DNA of 64,000 bases from Bolinopsis microptera (taxonomy: Eukaryota; Ctenophora; Tentaculata; Lobata; Bolinopsidae), in the NCBI RefSeq assembly GCF_026151205.1, contig NC_087078.1:17253118-17317117 (forward strand). Direction: 5' to 3'. Shown piece by piece: positions 22,766 through 34,467 of the stretch (position 1 is its first letter; every line of letters begins with the position of its first letter). The notes under the pieces are model-generated. The model had not been told where the DNA came from, did not search any database, and was given only the letters and a program-made list of their open reading frames with translations. The translations under genes were made by a program, and so were the position numbers.

Positions 22766-23547
22766 CGGCCAATCAATACCACACGATCTGTTCATGACGT
22801 GATCTGTACAATTACAAGATCCGATCAGAGAATGATAACGTACATGATGCTTACTTGAGCAGCATCAGCTTGTTATCCCTGTCACCGGACGAAGGGGTAT
22901 AAAGGATATCACGACGAGGATCATTTATCTTACCCACCATCTTTACAGCTTTCACTACAACATCTCAGACAGTCACAACACGAAAGCACCTACCCCTTAT
23001 TCCTTGGTCAGGAACGTACTTTACTACTACTTCTTCGACCCTCCTTCCTTGCTCGGGAACGTAGCTTTCTGCTACTTTCTGTTTGACATCACACCCTACA
23101 TACCAACCTCCTTAGGTCGGTAACGTATCTCTCTGCTACCTCCTGTCCTCCATCACTTGTCGGATCGATGGATCGACAGCTCATCACATCATACATTGAC
23201 CTTATTCGTGACTCACATAGCTTAGGATCTGTATTTGGCATTTATTTCCATGACATTAAGGATGAATTACCTCCTCTCGAATATGATTATTCTGATGACC
23301 TCACAGTATGTTCCTCTGTAGTTCTTAAGCTAGAATGTGGAAATTATGTTTTCATATCTGACGCTAAAGTTAGCCCTAGGGATCCCTCTGTTAGATTATT
23401 CTGTGGCTCAAATGTTCAAATGATTTATCCTCTGAAATGTTGATTTATCCTCTCAAATGTTCAAATGATTTATCCTCTGAATTCGACATTTGATTATTGA
23501 ATATAAGACATTCTTTAGACATTTCTTTCCTGCGAAACATACGTTAG
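22766..23547 (+). other. central unique segment of foldback complex, with TATA box and ORF
   Basis: The spacer between the inverted arms. A TATAAAG at 22898-22904 is followed by a pyrimidine-rich leader with degenerate ~50-base repeats ('cttggtcaggaacgta', 'ttgctcgggaacgtag', 'ttaggtcggtaacgta'). An ATG at 23168 opens a 91-codon acidic frame ending at 23443. The frame has no family I recognise. The arrangement (direct repeats, TATA, leader, ORF start) resembles the 5' end of a retroelement, but no primer-binding site or LTR pair was found. Confidence 0.45.
23168..23443 (+). CDS. hypothetical 91-aa protein in foldback spacer
   Basis: Open frame from ATG to TGA with a mixed composition and acidic clusters (KDELPPLEYDYSDD). 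It has no signal peptide, membrane segment or recognised domain. Its position downstream of a TATA box and leader inside a repeat complex suggests the truncated first ORF of a mobile element. Expression is unknown, and it may be non-functional. Confidence 0.3.
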   Translation: MDRQLITSYIDLIRDSHSLGSVFGIYFHDIKDELPPLEYDYSDDLTVCSSVVLKLECGNYVFISDAKVSPRDPSVRLFCGSNVQMIYPLKC

Positions 23548-24060
23548 AAGTTTCATTTCGTTCATTCCATGAACCAGGGGAGTATTTTGCACTTCTAAGT
23601 GGCTGGAAATGTTAGTACACGTGTCCCTCTACCATACCAGATAGATTCCAAGTCAGTACAAGCATAAATACGGCTGCAAAAGCATGTTTCCAAATTTGTC
23701 TCAAATGTTTCCACGATCTCAACTACTCTGAAACCAAAATGGAAACATTGCCCCAGAGTCCTTTCTGAACATGCTAGGCACACCAAACTTCTCAGGGACA
23801 CTCCTGGTATCAATACCGATCGATTCCAATCGGTTTTAGCCAATTCAGGGCATTCTAGGGAAATGTTCATTTTGTGTTCATTCCATGAACCAGGGGAGTA
23901 TTTTGCACTTCTAAGTGGCTGGAAATGTTAGTACACGTGTCCCTCTACCATACCAGATAGATTTCAAGTCAGTACAACCATAAATACGGCTGTAAAAGCC
24001 TTGTCACACTTTTGTCTCAATTCTGTCTCATGTTTCCAAAATGTTTCCAAAATCTCGGAT
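23548..24060 (-). repeat. inverted copies of the 326-bp unit, right arm
   Basis: Reverse-complement copies of the 21290-22585 units (for example CATTCCATGAACCAGGGG and GGCTGGAAATGTTAGTACAC). Together with the left arm they form an inverted repeat of several hundred bases around a spacer of about 960 bases. Confidence 0.85.
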
Positions 24061-24727
24061 TCATGAACTCAGGGGCAGACAGAAGATGAATCCGAGATTG
24101 TGGGACCAGATGATACGGTTTTTGAGGCATTTTTATACGGTCATTTCAGTCTGTTAAAGTAGTTTCAGAGTGCTGGAAATGGTTTCACGGTGTAGGGGGA
24201 TGTGTTTACTAACTATTTTGACGTCAAAATTGTCGCCAGAGGCTCCCTGAGTCATGGAATGAACAGAATGAACAAAAATGAATTTTTTTTCTAAAACTCG
24301 TCGGATTGCCCCAAAACAGGTCGGAATCGTTTGGTATTGACCCTTATAGTGTTCCTACAAAGTTTGGTGGCCCTAGCACTCCCAGAACGCCCACTAGAGA
24401 CTTGATTCCATTTCCGTATCAAAAAGCTGGTTCCTGAGTATCCGATATTGATACGGTCATTTCAGTCTGTTAAAGGGGCTGCAGAGTGCTGGAGATGATT
24501 GTACGGTGTAGGGGGATGTGTTTACTAACTATTTTGACGTCAAAATAGTCGCCCAAGACTCCCTGAGTCATGGAATGAACGAAATGAACAAAAATGAACA
24601 TTTTTCTAAAACTCGTCGGATGGCCCCAAAACAGGTAGGAATCGTTTGGTATTGACCCTAATAGTGTTCCTACAAAGTTTGGTGGCCCTAGCACTACCAG
24701 AACACCCATTATACCCTTGGCTGGATT
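24061..24727 (+). repeat. related ~345-bp repeat, two direct copies
   Basis: A sister unit of the same family: 'gaatgaacgaaatgaacaa', 'aaactcgtcggat', 'cccaaaacaggt', 'gtttggtggccctagcac'. Copies start at about 24103 and 24448, the second truncated. Both also contain TTTTGACGTCAAAA, a palindrome. Confidence 0.8.
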
Positions 24728-24869
24728 CAAGAATTTAGAACCAGTTGAGCAGATAAAACAGATTTTGAGAAATTTTGTCTGCTTGTGTTGTTGCAGAGAG
24801 TTGAATTTGGTTCAACAGTATTCAAACAAGATGTGTTCCAACTTAGTTTTGTAGCCCTACCAGTTTCAG

Positions 24870-25345
24870 AACGTCCACTAGAATCCGGTTCCATTTCATT
24901 TTTGTTCATTCCGTTCATTCCATGACTCAGGGAGCCTCTGGCGACAATTTTGACGTCAAAATAGTTGGTAAACACATCCCCCTACACCGTACAACCATTT
25001 CCAGCACTCTGAAACTACTTTAACAGACTGAAATGACCGTATCAAAATGCCTCAAAAACCGTATCATCTGGTTCCACAATCTCGGATACTCAGGAACCAG
25101 CTTTTTGATACGGAAATGGAACCAAGTCTCTAGTGGGCGTTCTGGGAGTGCTAGGGCCACCAAACTTTGCAGGAACACTATTAGGGTCAATACCAAACGA
25201 TTCCGACCTGTTTTGGGGGCAATCCGACGAGTTTTAGAAAAAATTTCATTTTTGTTCATTCCGTTCATTCCATGACTCAGGGAGCCTCTGGCGACAATTT
25301 TGACGTCAAAATAGTTAGTAAACACATCGCCCTACACCGTACAAC
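24870..25345 (-). repeat. inverted copies of the ~345-bp repeat
   Basis: Reverse complement of 24103-24447, with the same TTTTGACGTCAAAA palindrome and 'cctctggcgacaa' block. With the direct copies it forms a second, smaller foldback around a spacer of about 140 bases. Confidence 0.85.
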
Positions 25346-26400
25346 CATAATTATCTATTTTTGATCCAAAATATAGTCAAAATAACGTTGGTTCCAAACC
25401 GTATCAAAACCGTATCATTTGTTCCAAATTGGTTCCAAAATCTCGGATTCATGAACTCGGGGCAGAAGAGTTCGTGGAAACATTTGTGTCCGATTTGGAA
25501 ACATGTTTTTGGGGCCCAGATTGCCGAGTTAGGGCTAAATTTACAGGGTTCTGAAGTGTCTAGGAATAATATTTAAACCTTTTTCTAGCCTGCCAGGAAG
25601 ATTTGGAAATTTAAAAATAGAATCAGGTACAATTTTTTTTGACGTTGAAATGGAGTTCGTTTTAAAACATTACCCCTAAAATGTCATTTCTATATGTGCG
25701 ATAATTACAAATTGTACAGGAGGCCTGATTTATCTTTTGTCACTAGAACTATTTGTTTTGTCTTATTAAAACATTAAGCCCATTAAGCTACTTGAAAACA
25801 TTCACTCACTAAAGGAAGTACCTCAAAACCATAATCACCCCCTAAAATGTCACGTGCACCACCCCTAAAACTTCAGGTAATATACAGGTTGTGTAGTACT
25901 CAGAATGTTGCTCAATTATTAATTTTTAACTACTTCTGGGACTAATATACCTATTTCTGAGAGGTGTAGACTAGAATTTCTCTCTCTGTTGAAAAGAAAT
26001 GGTGGAATTTAGTCAATTTACTTTTTGTGACATTTTGGGGACTTTTTTTTGAATACCCAGAACTTACGGCAAAACAGTAACTCAGTCAACAAAATTAGCA
26101 CCTGTAGATATCTAGAGTTAGATTATCTAGTTATAAACTAACAATTGTGCAAATTGCATGTTTTAATTGCATTTTTTGGGATTTTTAACATCATCCTGCA
26201 TTTTAGCAATTTTAGTGACCTGTAGTTAACTAAGCCAACCCAGTAATCGATCTGACCTTCTCTATAGACTAGATTTGACTGCTTTTAGCAAAATTGGAAA
26301 CATTTGTGTCCGATTTGGAAACATGCCCTTGTAGCCGCATTTATGCCTATTGCCTTGACTGACTTGAAATCGATCTGGTATGGTAGAGGGTCATTTGTAC
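25346..26400. repeat. decayed outlying units of the foldback family
   Basis: Partial copies: 'tctcggattcatgaactcgggg' at about 25440, 'ggaaacatttgtgtccgatttggaaacatg' at about 25483 and again at about 26298, then 'gatctggtatggtagaggg' at about 26372. Between them lies unrecognised non-coding DNA. Confidence 0.6.
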
Positions 26401-26404
26401 TAAT

Positions 26405-26660
26405 GACAACATTTATATGCAATTTATAAAGCAACATAAGGTCTCCAGTGCTTCATTTTATAGACATTGGCAAAAAACTATTTTTTTGGCTCAGCGAACC
26501 AAAAATGGCACTGAATTTTGGTAACTTGAACTAGGAAGGTCGTAGAGACTTGAATTTTAGCTTAAAATGACCGCAAACATCATATTTATATACAACTTAT
26601 AAAGCAATATAAGCCTTTTAATGCTTATTTGTTAAGATATTGACAAAAATCGGTTATTTT
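26405..26660 (+). repeat. diverged direct duplication (~170 bp period)
   Basis: 'atttatatgcaatttataaagcaacataag' (about 26410) recurs as 'atttatatacaacttataaagcaatataag' (about 26584), each followed by a similar 'attggcaaaa' or 'attgacaaaa' segment. Confidence 0.6.
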
Positions 26661-27251
26661 GGTTGCACGCGTGAGGAAAAATACCAAATTGGGGAACAAT
26701 TGTTGGTCTTTTTTTAACAAGTTTTGTGCTCAAGTTATTAAAATGTGCTTTGCAGTTGTAGATCGGGTGTTTTCTTCCAATATGGGTTTCGGTATAAATC
26801 AGGAAGCACCCGGTTCATGGGTGATAGGGGTTAAGAACCCTAAAATGTCAGGAGATGGGCGAGACAATTGTCTGAATTTGGTTATAAAATCACTCTTTGC
26901 TAGGGTTAGCTTTTTTCCGCTACAGCGATCCGATTTCTAACTACTAATCATCCCCCTCTACATCATTCTCTTTTAGATACGTGATTTCTATAAGTTCTTC
27001 AAGGTACATACGGCATGATGTTAAGTCTGGTGGTTATAATTCGATAAAATCAGTATTTACAAGCCAAAAACTGCCCCAAATTTCTCCTCCGAATATGGTC
27101 CGCTAGTTCGAAATTATAAACGTTATTGAGACATTACATTAGGGTAATTTACCACTGAGACTAGATGTAGTGATCTAGATTCAGATAAAGCGAAGAAGGT
27201 GCATATATGAATTAAAAATCGATTTAATTGGCTATCAATTATAATAATTAC

Positions 27252-27361
27252 CAGGCATGAGGATATTTTTCCTTCAAACGATCCAATTCCACCACACTGG
27301 ATTTGTGCTTCATTTTAGCATAGTTGATCTTCGCTTTAAAGATGTCTACGTCTTGTTTCTT
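27252..27361 (-). CDS. candidate orphan coding exon, unknown protein
   Basis: A 110-base minus-strand open segment lies between an acceptor (GGTATTAG) and a donor (TG/GTAATT). It encodes a charged helical peptide (KAKINYAKMKHKSS, then ELDRLKEKYPHA) with coding-like codon use. No matching upstream or downstream exon could be joined in phase: the candidate at 28145-28205 ends in the wrong phase. It may be a real exon of an unseen gene or a relic. Confidence 0.3.
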
Positions 27362-28144
27362 CTAATACCCTGCGGTTAAGATAATTTAAATTAAAGGTTT
27401 AGTTAATTGGAGAATTTAAAAGCTTACGAAATTAACTTCGGTATAACTTCTCAACTGCACAAAATATCCAAGTTAACAACCATTTAAATTTTAAGCAATT
27501 TAAATGGTTGTGAGCAATTTAAGCGTCTATTTCTTTATCCATGGGAATGTTAGCCTTAGTTTAAGCATTTATTTACGTTCATATAAGGGTCAAAACAAAT
27601 AATAATATTGTAGTGCTACTAATGGAGCTGTTGTGATTGCCACACCGCACTCATCGTAAGAGCTACTAACTTTTTTATGTCAATATCAGCATTACCAATC
27701 ATCTAAGATTCTAACCACCGAATTGTTTCTGTTGCAGATATAAATCTTAGTGGGCTTAGTTAATACTCGAGAATCTGGCAAAGGTCCTGCCTTCAATGGG
27801 ACTTCCACGAATGTGATGATTCTGACCGTTCTGATGACAAAGATAAGCGTTTTTCCTAAGCGCAAAAGGATTTTCCTAACAAAAGCAGTTAACATTGCTG
27901 TGCAAAACTTTCTACTTACTAGTCATTTCACTTTCACTGTCAAGTGTCAGGACACGTCATTTCAGTGTCATTTAAAAAACATGTCCTTAGTAGGCTGTAT
28001 CAAAAACCACAAACAATAATTTATTCACCTTCTAAATAGGTGCATTAAGTCATAGGACTCCCAATTGACATTTAAATAATTGTTAAATTGAATTTTTTGT
28101 TCAATTGAGAAATTGTCAATAAATAGTTAAAATAGCACAGTTAC

Positions 28145-28205
28145 CTGCATAGTTGACAAGTTCATTAATGTTGTTTCGGTGAACAGGGCGTTCTTTCTCA
28201 TTCAT
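28145..28205 (-). CDS. candidate first exon, unknown protein
   Basis: ATG at 28205 opens 20 codons (NEKERPVHRNNINELVNYA) up to a donor, CAG/GTAACT, at 28145. There is no signal peptide or family match. The call rests only on the start codon, open frame and donor. Confidence 0.25.
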
Positions 28206-28439
28206 TTCGTATCAGGCTGAATTTGATTATCATTATATTTACGCTTATTTATAATTGTACCAATCAAAATCATGTGAAAAGCTTGTATATGTTATAATCC
28301 AAAATTAAGTCTCACGCTAGACAAACCATCTGCATCCTGTGAGAGCATCTTTGATTAGAAGATCTTTGGGGTGATCTTGGCAACTCTTTCTAAGCATAGT
28401 CTGGATCTATAAACATGTCAGCTTCTTGTGGTGATAGTA

Positions 28440-28540
28440 AAGTTATAATATTATTATTATTATCCTATCTAAAATAGCTAATAGTTTAGTTAATTATTAA
28501 CAGGCCCCATAACGTGGGCAATAACATCCTCTTTACAAGC
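28440..28540 (+). repeat. dispersed repeat shared with 34580-34650
   Basis: 'aaaatagctaat', 'ttaattattaacaggcccc' and 'aacgtgggcaataacat' occur here and inside the TIR element at 34468-35511, in the same orientation, suggesting a fragment of that element. Confidence 0.55.
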
Positions 28541-30632
28541 TGGAATATATAGTTCGGAATTAATAGTTCAGGAAAATAATTCAGGGTAGAGCGATAAAAA
28601 GGCATGTAGTTCTAATGTACCTTCACAATAGTGACTTTAAATATATCAAGCAAGAGATTAAACTGTATTAGAAAGGAAAACAAATTTTTTTAGCAGAGGT
28701 ACTGAAATGATTGTTATCTAAAATGAACCATAAATATGTTTGAACCATAAATTAATTATCCGTAGTGGGTAAATGTGTTCACACTTCCATTGGATGATGA
28801 GTTAAGTGGTCAGTTGTACAATTGTGCAGTTCCAAATCGGCAAGCCAATACTGAAAGTAAAAAACGAGTATGAAAACAAAATAGTTAGGATAACAAGATC
28901 CTATGAAAAAACTGCTGGACATCGGAACATGGTTTCTCACATTTGTGTAATGAAATGCTATGCTAATGGTAGCGCTCGATCTGTTATGCCTTTAAGTTTA
29001 ACCGCGCGCACTGCACACGCCAATTGTCAGAGTGTTTTTCACCACTAAAATGTGCTACTCCTGTTAAATTCAAAACTTTCTTCTCACTGAAAATGCTAAT
29101 AAATTTTATCGAACAGTATTTTTGGGTAAAAATATTTCCAAATGCGACCATAAAATACCTTTAAATGTTTGCGCGCGAAAATCTATTGTTTGTAAATTTT
29201 TTTAAATGTATACTGAGAAAATTTTTAGAAATGGTTTGTGATTTCTTATGATATTATTATTAAAAGATTTTGATTATAAAAAGTTCTACATATTGTAATG
29301 TATTAAAATGCATTATATGTGAGGCGTTTCTTCATACTTACTTGCCGAAATTGCCTGAAACCTTGAAATGTGAAAGAATAATAAGCATTTAAAAATGAGA
29401 TCCAAGAACCATTTGAATGTCAAAAAGATTTTAAACCAGGTAACTTTAATTTACAATTTAAAACACTTTAAAATGGCGATGACGCACGTTAATATATAAT
29501 GGTCAAAATTCCTTATAATATATAAACAGTTTTTATTTTTTTAAACAATTATTGGCGGGTCGAAAAGTAATATAAAAAATAAACTCTTCGATATTCAGTA
29601 TTTGTTAATTATTACCTAAAGACCTCGGTAGTAAGCCTTTAGTTGTCAATAATTTTAAACACATTCAACATTAAAAATAGAGGTATGGCGGAACAAAAGG
29701 CTAAACACCGCTCAGCAGTGAGAAAGTTACAATACTTTTAAATTTTAAAATAGTATTTTCAATGGGACACAAAACAATCAACATTTTACTCAAATTTTAG
29801 TATAATTTGAACCTGAAAAGTGTTTCGAATATTTTATTCATTAGCGGTTATCTTTAATTTATTAAGCGATATGAATTAATTCATAACTTGATGCGCGGTT
29901 TTGGGTAATTGGTAATGTTGTGCAGCGCGCGGCCGAAATTGTGACAAACAGAAGGAAATAACTCGTCATCAAAATGTATCGCGCGAGAATGTTTTAGTAG
30001 ACGCGCATGTGACGTCACAAGTGAAGAGCTCGCAGTGGGTAGGGTAATCATATTCATATTTTGTCAGCAATAAGATCACATTATTTTCTATTTGGTGTGA
30101 AAATATGAGCTAGAACGGACATAATCTTGCTGAGTTATAGCTGTTTGAAATTTATGATGAACGCGCGGGTGCCAATTGATAACAACTAAATGCTTTTGCG
30201 TAGTGCGCGTCTAAAAGTTGGCAAAAACGCTTGCGGAGTGACAATATTCAAACTTCGATAAAGTATATGAAGTGGGTACTTCTCAGAAAGGAAAAATTTA
30301 GGCAAACACGATGTGACTATTTTTGGGTTGATTTAATACAACTGCAAAAAATTACCACTTTTTTGGATTTTTACCTGCGCTAAAATAGAGGGATTTGTTT
30401 TATTTTTATACCATCTTGTGCGGCTGTCTTTTAGCTATCTTTGTGCAAATTTTGCCGACATGCCAACAAAATTAACTTGCTCAAAATATCAAAAAACATG
30501 GTTTTTTGGCCTTTTTTTGGCCCAAAAATCGGTTTTTTGCGATTTTGACCGCGCTAACTCAGTCCAATCATCTTGAAACCACTTTTAATCGATTCTACGG
30601 TCAAAAATACGTCTAGTAAGGTGTATCTGGGG
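28541..30632. other. AT-rich intergenic DNA with GCGCG islands
   Basis: No coding exon was recognised. Scattered GCGCG-containing stretches (about 29900-30240) resemble the sequence at 17100-17420 and 33450-34170 and are probably old repeat copies. Confidence 0.4.
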
Positions 30633-31521
30633 CAGTGGCGTAACGTTGCCTGTTGGCGCCCCCCTGCCGAAAGGCGCCCCCGGTTGGCGCCCCTCCCCTT
30701 TTGGTGCCCCTCCCTAAAATTGAACAAATTAGGTGATTTTAGAAGATACGCCAGTAAAAATCTCTAAAAAAGTGTGTATCTAGAGCAAAACGCGCAGTTT
30801 TGCTAGTACATTAGTTAAGTTTTCGAAATTGTCCCACATTCAAACGACGATTTGGCGCCCCCCTAAGACGGCGCCCCCCTGCACAGCGGGGTCAGTAGGT
30901 AGTGCGCCATCGACAGTGAGCCGCGCGTGCCGACTGTAGGATGGTTTTTTAGCGCTAATTTCGGCCAGCACAATTTTCTTCAAACAAATAGATATTAAGT
31001 ATCTTTCCCGACCTCCGATTGCAACAAAAATTGGTAAGCTTACTCATAGACTTACAAAGAAAGTGTCCGGAAAGTTTAAAGCATATTCAACCATCAGACA
31101 TTATGTTACAGCTAAAAGCAGCGTATTTTGCCCCATTTTGATCACTATATCAACTCCGATATCCACCAAATTTTTCGGACAGTTGTGAAAGCCCTATTGG
31201 AAGGTTGTCGCCAATTTTCAGAATGATATCATTCAAGGAACTGAAGATATATCCAAATAATACGACAAAAATCAACGAATTTGGTCAAATTTGGTCAAAT
31301 TACGCGACTTTTACAGCTAATTTTGCTCCAAAAGCCGCGCACCATCAAATATGGCACCTAGGCGAAACTCACTGATCTTTCCAAAAAGGTATGACAAATT
31401 TGGTATTGTGAAAATTCTCACAGTCTCTAAAAAACAATGTTACAAAAATTTTTTAAATCCGAGCAAGTTTATTTTTATGGTGCACCCCCTAGGGTCAGCA
31501 GGGCCTTTCGTTACGCCACTG
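30633..31521. mobile_element. hAT-type non-autonomous element, 889 bp, with perfect TSD
   Basis: The ends are CAGTGGCGTAACG and CGTTACGCCACTG (13-base inverted repeats). Both sides carry the identical 8-base duplication ATCTGGGG (30625-30632 and 31522-31529). The 8-bp duplication and CAG...CTG ends indicate a hAT-superfamily element. It contains GGCGCCCCCC-rich blocks and no recognisable transposase, so it depends on an element elsewhere. Confidence 0.9.
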
Positions 31522-31917
31522 ATCTGGGGTCCCTAGCGTATCATGCAGACAATGCCCGTAAGAGCCTCTACTATTAGTGTTCCCAAGGGGTATGGGTGCT
31601 CATATTTTAATCGTTGTCTTATATTCACTAAAGAAGACTATTGGGACACTTGTTGTAGGTTTTTCGACTTCATTTGGTTAAAATTGCAAAAAATTCACCT
31701 TTTTGCCCAATTCTTGTCATATATCCTTATTGTCAAAGTTGATTTAAATAGGCCAATTTTTAATTTCTTAGGTATTGACTATCTCTACATAATGAAATAG
31801 GACTCAAAGTAAAAGTAACAGTTAAATTAAAACTTGAATTAATTAAAACTGTCAATAACATGAATCAGTTTCATCAGTCATTTATTCATAATTCTAAACA
31901 ATGTGAAAAAAAGTAAA

Positions 31918-31982
31918 AATTTTAGGGGGGCGCTTTTCGTCACTGAGCGGGGGGGGCGCCAACAAGCAAAGTTTCGCCACTG
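31918..31982. mobile_element. hAT-type end fragment
   Basis: GGGGGGGCGCC and a final GCCACTG resemble the end of the 30633-31521 element, but no left end or duplication is visible. Confidence 0.4.
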
Positions 31983-32370
31983 GAACGATGCATTCTTTCG
32001 AAGTTTGATTAACCACGAGTCATTATTTCTGTCTACTTTCAACAATTATTGATAATTCAACTTGTTTCACAAGTTTTAGCAATGCGAAAATTTCTAAACT
32101 TGCTTATCTCTTAATTGACGATGTCAATTCATGGCAGCTCGGCGCGGCACAGTAGCGCATCTCGCTACAACTTATCTCTAATAATAATAAGGAAATTTAC
32201 ATCTGAACAATGTGAACGATTCTAACATCTAAACAATGTGAACGATGCATTCTTTCGAAGTTTAATTAACCACAAGTCATTATTTCTGTCTACTTTCAAC
32301 AATTATTGATAATTCAACTTGTTTCACAAGTTTTAGCAATGCGAAAATTTCTAAACTTGCTTATCTCTAA
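31983..32370 (+). repeat. tandem duplication, 257-bp period
   Basis: About 130 bases starting GAACGATGCATTCTTTCGAAG at 31983 recur with few changes at 32240. Between them is a GCGCGGCACAGTAGCGCAT block that itself recurs at about 33665 and 34246. Confidence 0.8.
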
Positions 32371-32444
32371 TACATAATAAGGAAATTTACATCTGAGACA
32401 AAATTTTTGAATCTAAAATTGAAAGGTTGGACACCGGTAAAATG

Positions 32445-32535
32445 GCGACCGGGAAAATGTGGTGGGTTTCGAGCAATTTCGCCATATTTTTCCCGAACCA
32501 TATTTTAACCGGTCGTTAATAAACCCGTCGTAATG
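32445..32535 (+). repeat. short foldback repeat, copy 2
   Basis: Diverged copy of 16883-16975: GACCGGGAAAATGTGGTGGG, 'aatttcgccatatttttcc', 'ccggtcgttaataaacccg'. Confidence 0.6.
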
Positions 32536-34467
32536 ATCCCGAGTAAGGTAGATCACAGCTTTTTAACTTTGCAAATTAATGTGGTTGCCATGACTCTATG
32601 AACTCAACATTTGCGCGGGTTTCTTAAGCGCGCACGTACGTTTATTCTTGGCCGTTAATCAGACCCATGACATAACGCTATAGGTGGCAGTGACTGTAAT
32701 TTTCTTCAACAATTACTGAATTATCCATCCATAAAGTGATTTACAAAATGACACCTAAACCTCGTGTTTCGGTGTTCACTTAAACGGTACTTGGCGGCTG
32801 AACTGTGGTGTCTGACGTTTGCAGCTAGATTGTAGATCGGACTCTGCATGATATTGTATTAGCAAATTTGTATAGTGTATAATTGTTTAGTGTTTATGAT
32901 ACTCTGCAACCTGGTAGCACGGCTGACACAAAAACAAAATGTTGGCCTGGCTTGTGCATAACCAAGTAAATAACACGCACTCCGATAAAAGCCGTCTGGA
33001 GAAACTCCGCAAAATGTTCATTGTAGTCAACGGGCACAAAGAAGCACTACTAGCAATTGTGTCCTTTACCCTCCTACATAATTTGAACATTTTTGTGGCT
33101 AACTCATTGAACAACATTTGAATTAAAATGTGTCTAGTATTAAAAGATTCAGTAAGTAATTTTTCATGTACGCTGTACACTGTAGTTAGTAAATCAAATC
33201 AAACTTTTTCGATCAGCCGCGCGCTGAACCAGTGTTGCACTAGGTAAAAATTGTGTATATTTTGTTCATTTTTGAGTGTAAATTAATTTATTAATTTATC
33301 ACAAATTATTTTATTATAATATAACCACTTATGTGAAATGGTTATTTTGACTTTAAATATTTGAACCAAATATGAATTGATTGTGGGTATAAAATAAAAT
33401 TTGTTTTACTAAAAAAAATTTGTTTTACTAATTCAGATTGTATCACGCGTGCGCGCGAGTAGCGAACTTTACGTCAGGCGCGCTGACACGCTTGCTATTG
33501 AAAAATTACCACCTGTAATCTCTAGTAACACTGCCAGCCAGTAACTTTTGCTGGGAACCTACTTACCTACCAAGACGCGCGCCGAGTTGGACGCAGCTCG
33601 GCGAGGCACAGTATATAGTGCATTTCGCTGATCTGTTGTTGCGAGAAGCATAATTGAGTGCGCGGCGCGGCACAGTAACGCATCGCGCTACAAGTAGAAA
33701 CACGACTTCAATCTTACAATCTTACATTATATTAATTGTATAAAAGTCAAATTTCAGGTAAACAAGCGAAATTTGTTGTTAATTGTTAGTTGACGGATAT
33801 TTCTCGTTTAAATTTTTTGAAGTTGATGCGGATGCCGCTTTTTTTCAAAATATTTGTTAGTTCATAGTTGACGATATCAATCCTTCGCAGCTGATCGAAG
33901 TCCAGCGGCATGGTGCATTTTTGATTTTACCTTGACGGATGTTACTCGTCTAAATTTATTTGAAGTACAGTAGCGCGCGCCGCTTTCTTCTCGATAGCAA
34001 GAGCTACGAATGGTAAGTTGCTCTAACCAGAGCCCTCTCGCTTGCAGTAGCGCGCGACCGCAGTACGCGTCACGCAGTACGCGTAGGCACATGGCTATGT
34101 GAAAATGGTAAGTGCTACGATGGCAAGACACAAGAGCTACGAAGTAGCGCGCGCCGGGCCAACCCGTCAACAATGGTCAACATTTTGCCGATCGCGACGA
34201 CAAATGAGGTGGTTGCGAGAAGCATTATTGGATTTTGGATTTGTGGCGCAGCCCAGTAGTGCATTGCGCTACAAGAAAAGCTTGCTACGAAGTATCGTGC
34301 ACTGGGTTAGTCCATTAACAATGGACACATTGTTGGTAGTTGGCTTGATGCACGAATTGCATTTCATTCTTCGCAAACTTGACAGCAAACTAAACCATAA
34401 ACTAAACAATATTATACTTAATATATACTTAATGATATATTTTTACTCTGTCTCGAAGTCCAAAACA
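32536..34467. other. intergenic DNA with repeated GCGCGGCACAGTA blocks
   Basis: No gene recognised. Blocks of the type 'cggcgcggcacagtaacgcat' with 'gctacaag' recur at about 32141, 33594, 33663 and 34246, with several 'agtagcgcgcgccg' motifs between. They look like decayed copies of one repeat family. Confidence 0.45.
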
